Positions 5,542-7,277 of a stretch of DNA of 7,277 bases are shown here, in pieces (positions within the stretch are counted from its first letter, which is position 1; every line of letters begins with the position of its first letter). The stretch is from the NCBI GenBank assembly GCA_013152575.1, contig JAADGB010000021.1, positions 1 to 7,277 on the forward strand, written 5' to 3'. Under the pieces are notes generated by a model. It had not been told where the DNA came from, ran no database searches, and saw only the letters and a program-made list of their open reading frames with translations. The stretch comes from Thermoproteota archaeon. Lineage in GTDB: Archaea; Thermoproteota; Thermoprotei_A; Sulfolobales; Acidilobaceae. The position numbers and the translations under genes were made by a program.

Positions 5542-6867
5542 TTAGGTTAATCCCAGTCTCCGCAGCAATCGCTTATCCCTCTTTAGCCTCTTCATCATCA
5601 TTTTGAGGTTCTTATAGTATGCTAGTAGCTCTCGGACATCTTCCGTGGAGGTACCTGAGCCTAGTGCTAGCCTCCTCATCCTGCTTCTATCTATTATCTC
5701 CGGCTTATCTAGCTCCTGGTAGGTCATGCTCTCGATTATCGCTAGCCATTTTTTGATCTTTTCTTCGCCGAGTCTTGCAGCTTCATCGTTTAGCTTTGTC
5801 ATGAGGCCGAACCCAGGCAGCATTTGCAACACTTTTGATAGGGGTCCCATCTTTCTCATACTCTTCAGCTGACGGTAGATTATCCTCATGTTGATCTTTC
5901 CTTTCAGCAGGTCTTGAGCCGCCTCTTCTAGCTCCTTGGCCTCTTCGAGTGTCTTGAACTTCTCGAGTAGGGCCTCAAGGTCTCCGAGGCCGAGTATCCT
6001 GCCTACGAATTTTGCTGGTCTGAAGGGTTCTATTTCGTCTATCTTTTCACCTGTACCAATGAACTTTACCGTAGCACCGGTTGCTGCTGCTGCGGATAGT
6101 ACTCCTCCACCTCGGGCTGTACCGTCGAGTTTCGTGACTATGAGGGACCCTATAGGGGTTGCCTCGTGGAACTTGCTGGCTAGCTCGTATGCTTTCTGTC
6201 CTATTGCGGCGTCGAGGACGAGGATTACTTCGTCTGGGTTTATTGCTTTCGCGATGGTTTTCATCTCTTCTAGTAGTGCTTCTTCGTCGCCGAATCCGTG
6301 TCTTCCCGCGGTGTCTACGATGATAATCTCGGCTCCTCTGTCGAGGGCATACTTTATGCCCTTAGAGGCTATCTCTGCAGGGTCCCCCTTGTCTTCACCA
6401 TAGAATATAGCTCCAGCTCTCTCTGCGAGTGTTCTCAGCTGATCCAGTGCTCCGGGCCTGAAGGTGTCTGTTGACACAAGCGCTACCTTATACCCACGCC
6501 GCGTGTAGTAATATGCTAGCTTACCGGCAGTTGTCGTCTTACCGCTACCCTGTACACCTACCAGTAGGATTATCCATGGAGTCTTTGGTGGTAGTATTCT
6601 TGGCTGCTTATCGCCTCCAAAGAGGTTTGCCAGCTCCTCATATACTATCTTCAGGAACCATTCCCTCTTACTGGCTCCTGGAGGCGGTTTTTCCTTTGAG
6701 GCCCTCTCTTTTATCCGCTTGGTTAACTGGAAGACTAGCTTTACGTTGACGTCAGCCTTGATTAGCTCCTTTTGTAGGTCTTTTATGAATTCCTGGACTG
6801 CTTTTTCATAGGTTCCGCCTCCTTTTAGGAATTTGGCAACAGCCTTTCTTACGCCGTCAAGCACCAA
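5542..6867 (-). CDS. srp54: Signal recognition particle GTPase SRP54 (Ffh)
   Basis: This 441-residue protein binds 7S RNA and the signal sequences of nascent chains, and docks with the receptor FtsY to deliver ribosomes to the membrane. The N domain (1-88) is a helical bundle. The G domain carries GVQGSGKTT (104-112), DTFRPGALDQLR (134-145), DTAGRHGF (185-192), TKLDGTARGGG (245-255) and GTGEKIDEIEPF (271-282). The methionine-rich M domain (about 300-441) includes GPLSKVLQMLPGFG (341-354), the RNA-contacting SRMRRLALGSGTS (395-407) and a basic tail KMMMKRLKRDKRLLRR. All GTPase motifs are intact and the length is normal. The start is a TTG at 6867, preceded by GAGGTAGGAG; the adjacent GTG at 6864 is equally possible. 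The small SPOUT-like gene follows immediately, overlapping in frame space at the 3' end. No 7S RNA or ftsY gene is in the window. Confidence 0.96.
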   Translation of the reverse strand: MVLDGVRKAVAKFLKGGGTYEKAVQEFIKDLQKELIKADVNVKLVFQLTKRIKERASKEKPPPGASKREWFLKIVYEELANLFGGDKQPRILPPKTPWIILLVGVQGSGKTTTAGKLAYYYTRRGYKVALVSTDTFRPGALDQLRTLAERAGAIFYGEDKGDPAEIASKGIKYALDRGAEIIIVDTAGRHGFGDEEALLEEMKTIAKAINPDEVILVLDAAIGQKAYELASKFHEATPIGSLIVTKLDGTARGGGVLSAAAATGATVKFIGTGEKIDEIEPFRPAKFVGRILGLGDLEALLEKFKTLEEAKELEEAAQDLLKGKINMRIIYRQLKSMRKMGPLSKVLQMLPGFGLMTKLNDEAARLGEEKIKKWLAIIESMTYQELDKPEIIDRSRMRRLALGSGTSTEDVRELLAYYKNLKMMMKRLKRDKRLLRRLGLT

Positions 6868-6965
6868 TTCAACTCCTACCTCACTAACCTACTTGGCCCG
6901 TGGTAGTCACTCTCTACCTTTACTATCCATATGACTAGTTTGTATGGTCAAGGAATTATATCGTA
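6868..6965. promoter_or_regulatory. Divergent spacer between SRP54 and the LysO-like gene
   Basis: This 98-base stretch must hold both promoters. Rightward, TTTACTAT at about 6918-6925 could be the TATA box, placing transcription start near 6947 and leaving AAGGA (6950-6954) as a weak ribosome binding site before the ATG at 6966. Leftward, AT-rich sequence at about 6925-6945 is a possible but unconvincing box; the ribosome binding region GAGGTAGGAG for SRP54 is clear just before 6867. A small inverted repeat GGTAG/CTACC (6902-6906 and 6914-6918) is also visible. The individual assignments are tentative. Confidence 0.35.
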
Positions 6966-7277
6966 ATGGTAAACAAAGCCGCTAGTGGGGATAAGGCGTT
7001 GATACTTGTAGCGCTACTAGCCATTGGAATTGTTATAGGATACCTTGGAGCTCGGACTAAAGCGTCGAGTATACTCGTGAAAGCTGAGGATCTCATGACC
7101 CTTTCAGTGTATGCTATAATATTGATAGTCGGAATAGAGGGTGGGCGTTCACTCACACGATTATCTGGTTCTCTATGGGATTTCGGAGTCATAACAGTTA
7201 CACTACTCTTCGCCGCTATGGCTGCTAGCTTTGCGGTAGCCATCGTATTAAGGAGACTGGGGTGGATGTGTAAGTGA
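6966..7277 (+). CDS. LysO-type (DUF340) lysine exporter, N-terminal membrane module
   Basis: This 103-residue membrane protein has three hydrophobic spans, at about residues 11-28, 43-58 and 72-97. Short loops carry the segments YLGARTKASS and VGIEGGRSLTRLSG. The pattern of a GYL-ending first span, a VG.EGG turn after the second and a length near 100 residues fits the N-terminal part of the DUF340 (LysO, lysine/thialysine exporter) family. In bacteria this part is fused to a longer C-terminal membrane domain; in many archaea the two are separate genes. The call rests on similarity by eye and is moderate. The ATG is preceded by AAGGA eleven bases upstream. The gene is complete, with its TGA on the last bases of the window. 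The partner domain would lie beyond the edge. A different small membrane protein cannot be excluded. Confidence 0.55.
   Translation: MVNKAASGDKALILVALLAIGIVIGYLGARTKASSILVKAEDLMTLSVYAIILIVGIEGGRSLTRLSGSLWDFGVITVTLLFAAMAASFAVAIVLRRLGWMCK
7258..7276 (+). promoter_or_regulatory. Ribosome binding site and probable GTG start of the next gene (cut by window edge)
   Basis: GGGGTGGA (7260-7267) is followed six bases later by GTG at 7274-7276, which overlaps the TGA of the LysO-like gene in a GTGA. The same GGTGG arrangement precedes the aIF5A and SCP2-like starts. This points to a translationally coupled downstream gene, most likely the C-terminal LysO module, of which only the start codon is visible. 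Confidence 0.45.

Noticed and set aside
5936..6749. Plus-strand open frames of 155 and 92 codons opposite SRP54
   Set aside because: They mirror the codon pattern of SRP54 on the other strand (Ser/Ala/Pro-rich) and lack promoters or family motifs.
6902..6918. GGTAG/CTACC inverted repeat as an operator or terminator
   Set aside because: Five base pairs with a seven-base loop are expected by chance, and there is no T-run or second copy.
6956..7243. 95-codon minus-strand frame opposite the LysO-like gene
   Set aside because: It is antisense to a clear three-span membrane protein and has no supporting start signals.

Overview
The window looks like chromosomal DNA of a thermophilic crenarchaeon (Thermoproteota, most like Desulfurococcales or relatives). 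The signs are an archaeal SRP54, an archaeal IF5A with its hypusination loop, TATA boxes placed 25-30 bases before starts with short or no leaders, GGTG-type ribosome binding sites, GTG and TTG starts, and heavy use of AGG/AGA and ATA codons. The genus cannot be named from the sequence alone. Most of it is ordinary core genome. No mobile element, CRISPR array, rRNA or recognisable tRNA was seen.

Left part (1-1605, + strand): the membrane half of the ferrous iron transporter FeoB, cut by the left edge, is followed with an 8-base overlap by a small winged-helix protein with four cysteines that looks like FeoC. Together they form the end of a feo operon.

Middle part (1574-4447, - strand): reading leftward come an acyl-CoA dehydrogenase, an iron-type alcohol dehydrogenase and a small SCP2-like lipid-binding protein. 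They are co-oriented and suggest acyl-CoA/alcohol or lipid metabolism. At least the first two have their own TATA boxes, so this is a neighbourhood rather than a proven operon. The SCP2 gene runs tail-to-tail into the feoC-like gene and overlaps it by 32 bases.

Right part (4448-7277): a 205-base divergent spacer separates the acyl-CoA dehydrogenase from aIF5A (+). It carries two copies of a palindromic TATA decamer flanking a self-complementary block of unknown identity. aIF5A converges on a - strand pair, SRP54 followed by a small SPOUT/TrmY-like protein; the two convergent stops share one CTAG. A 98-base spacer then leads to a + strand gene for the N-terminal membrane module of a LysO-type (DUF340) exporter. 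It ends on the last base of the window, and a strong ribosome binding site there implies a coupled next gene.

The most interesting points are the small SPOUT-like gene, whose conserved reading frame extends upstream of its only ATG into the SRP54 gene without any standard start codon, and the unexplained structured block between acd and aIF5A.
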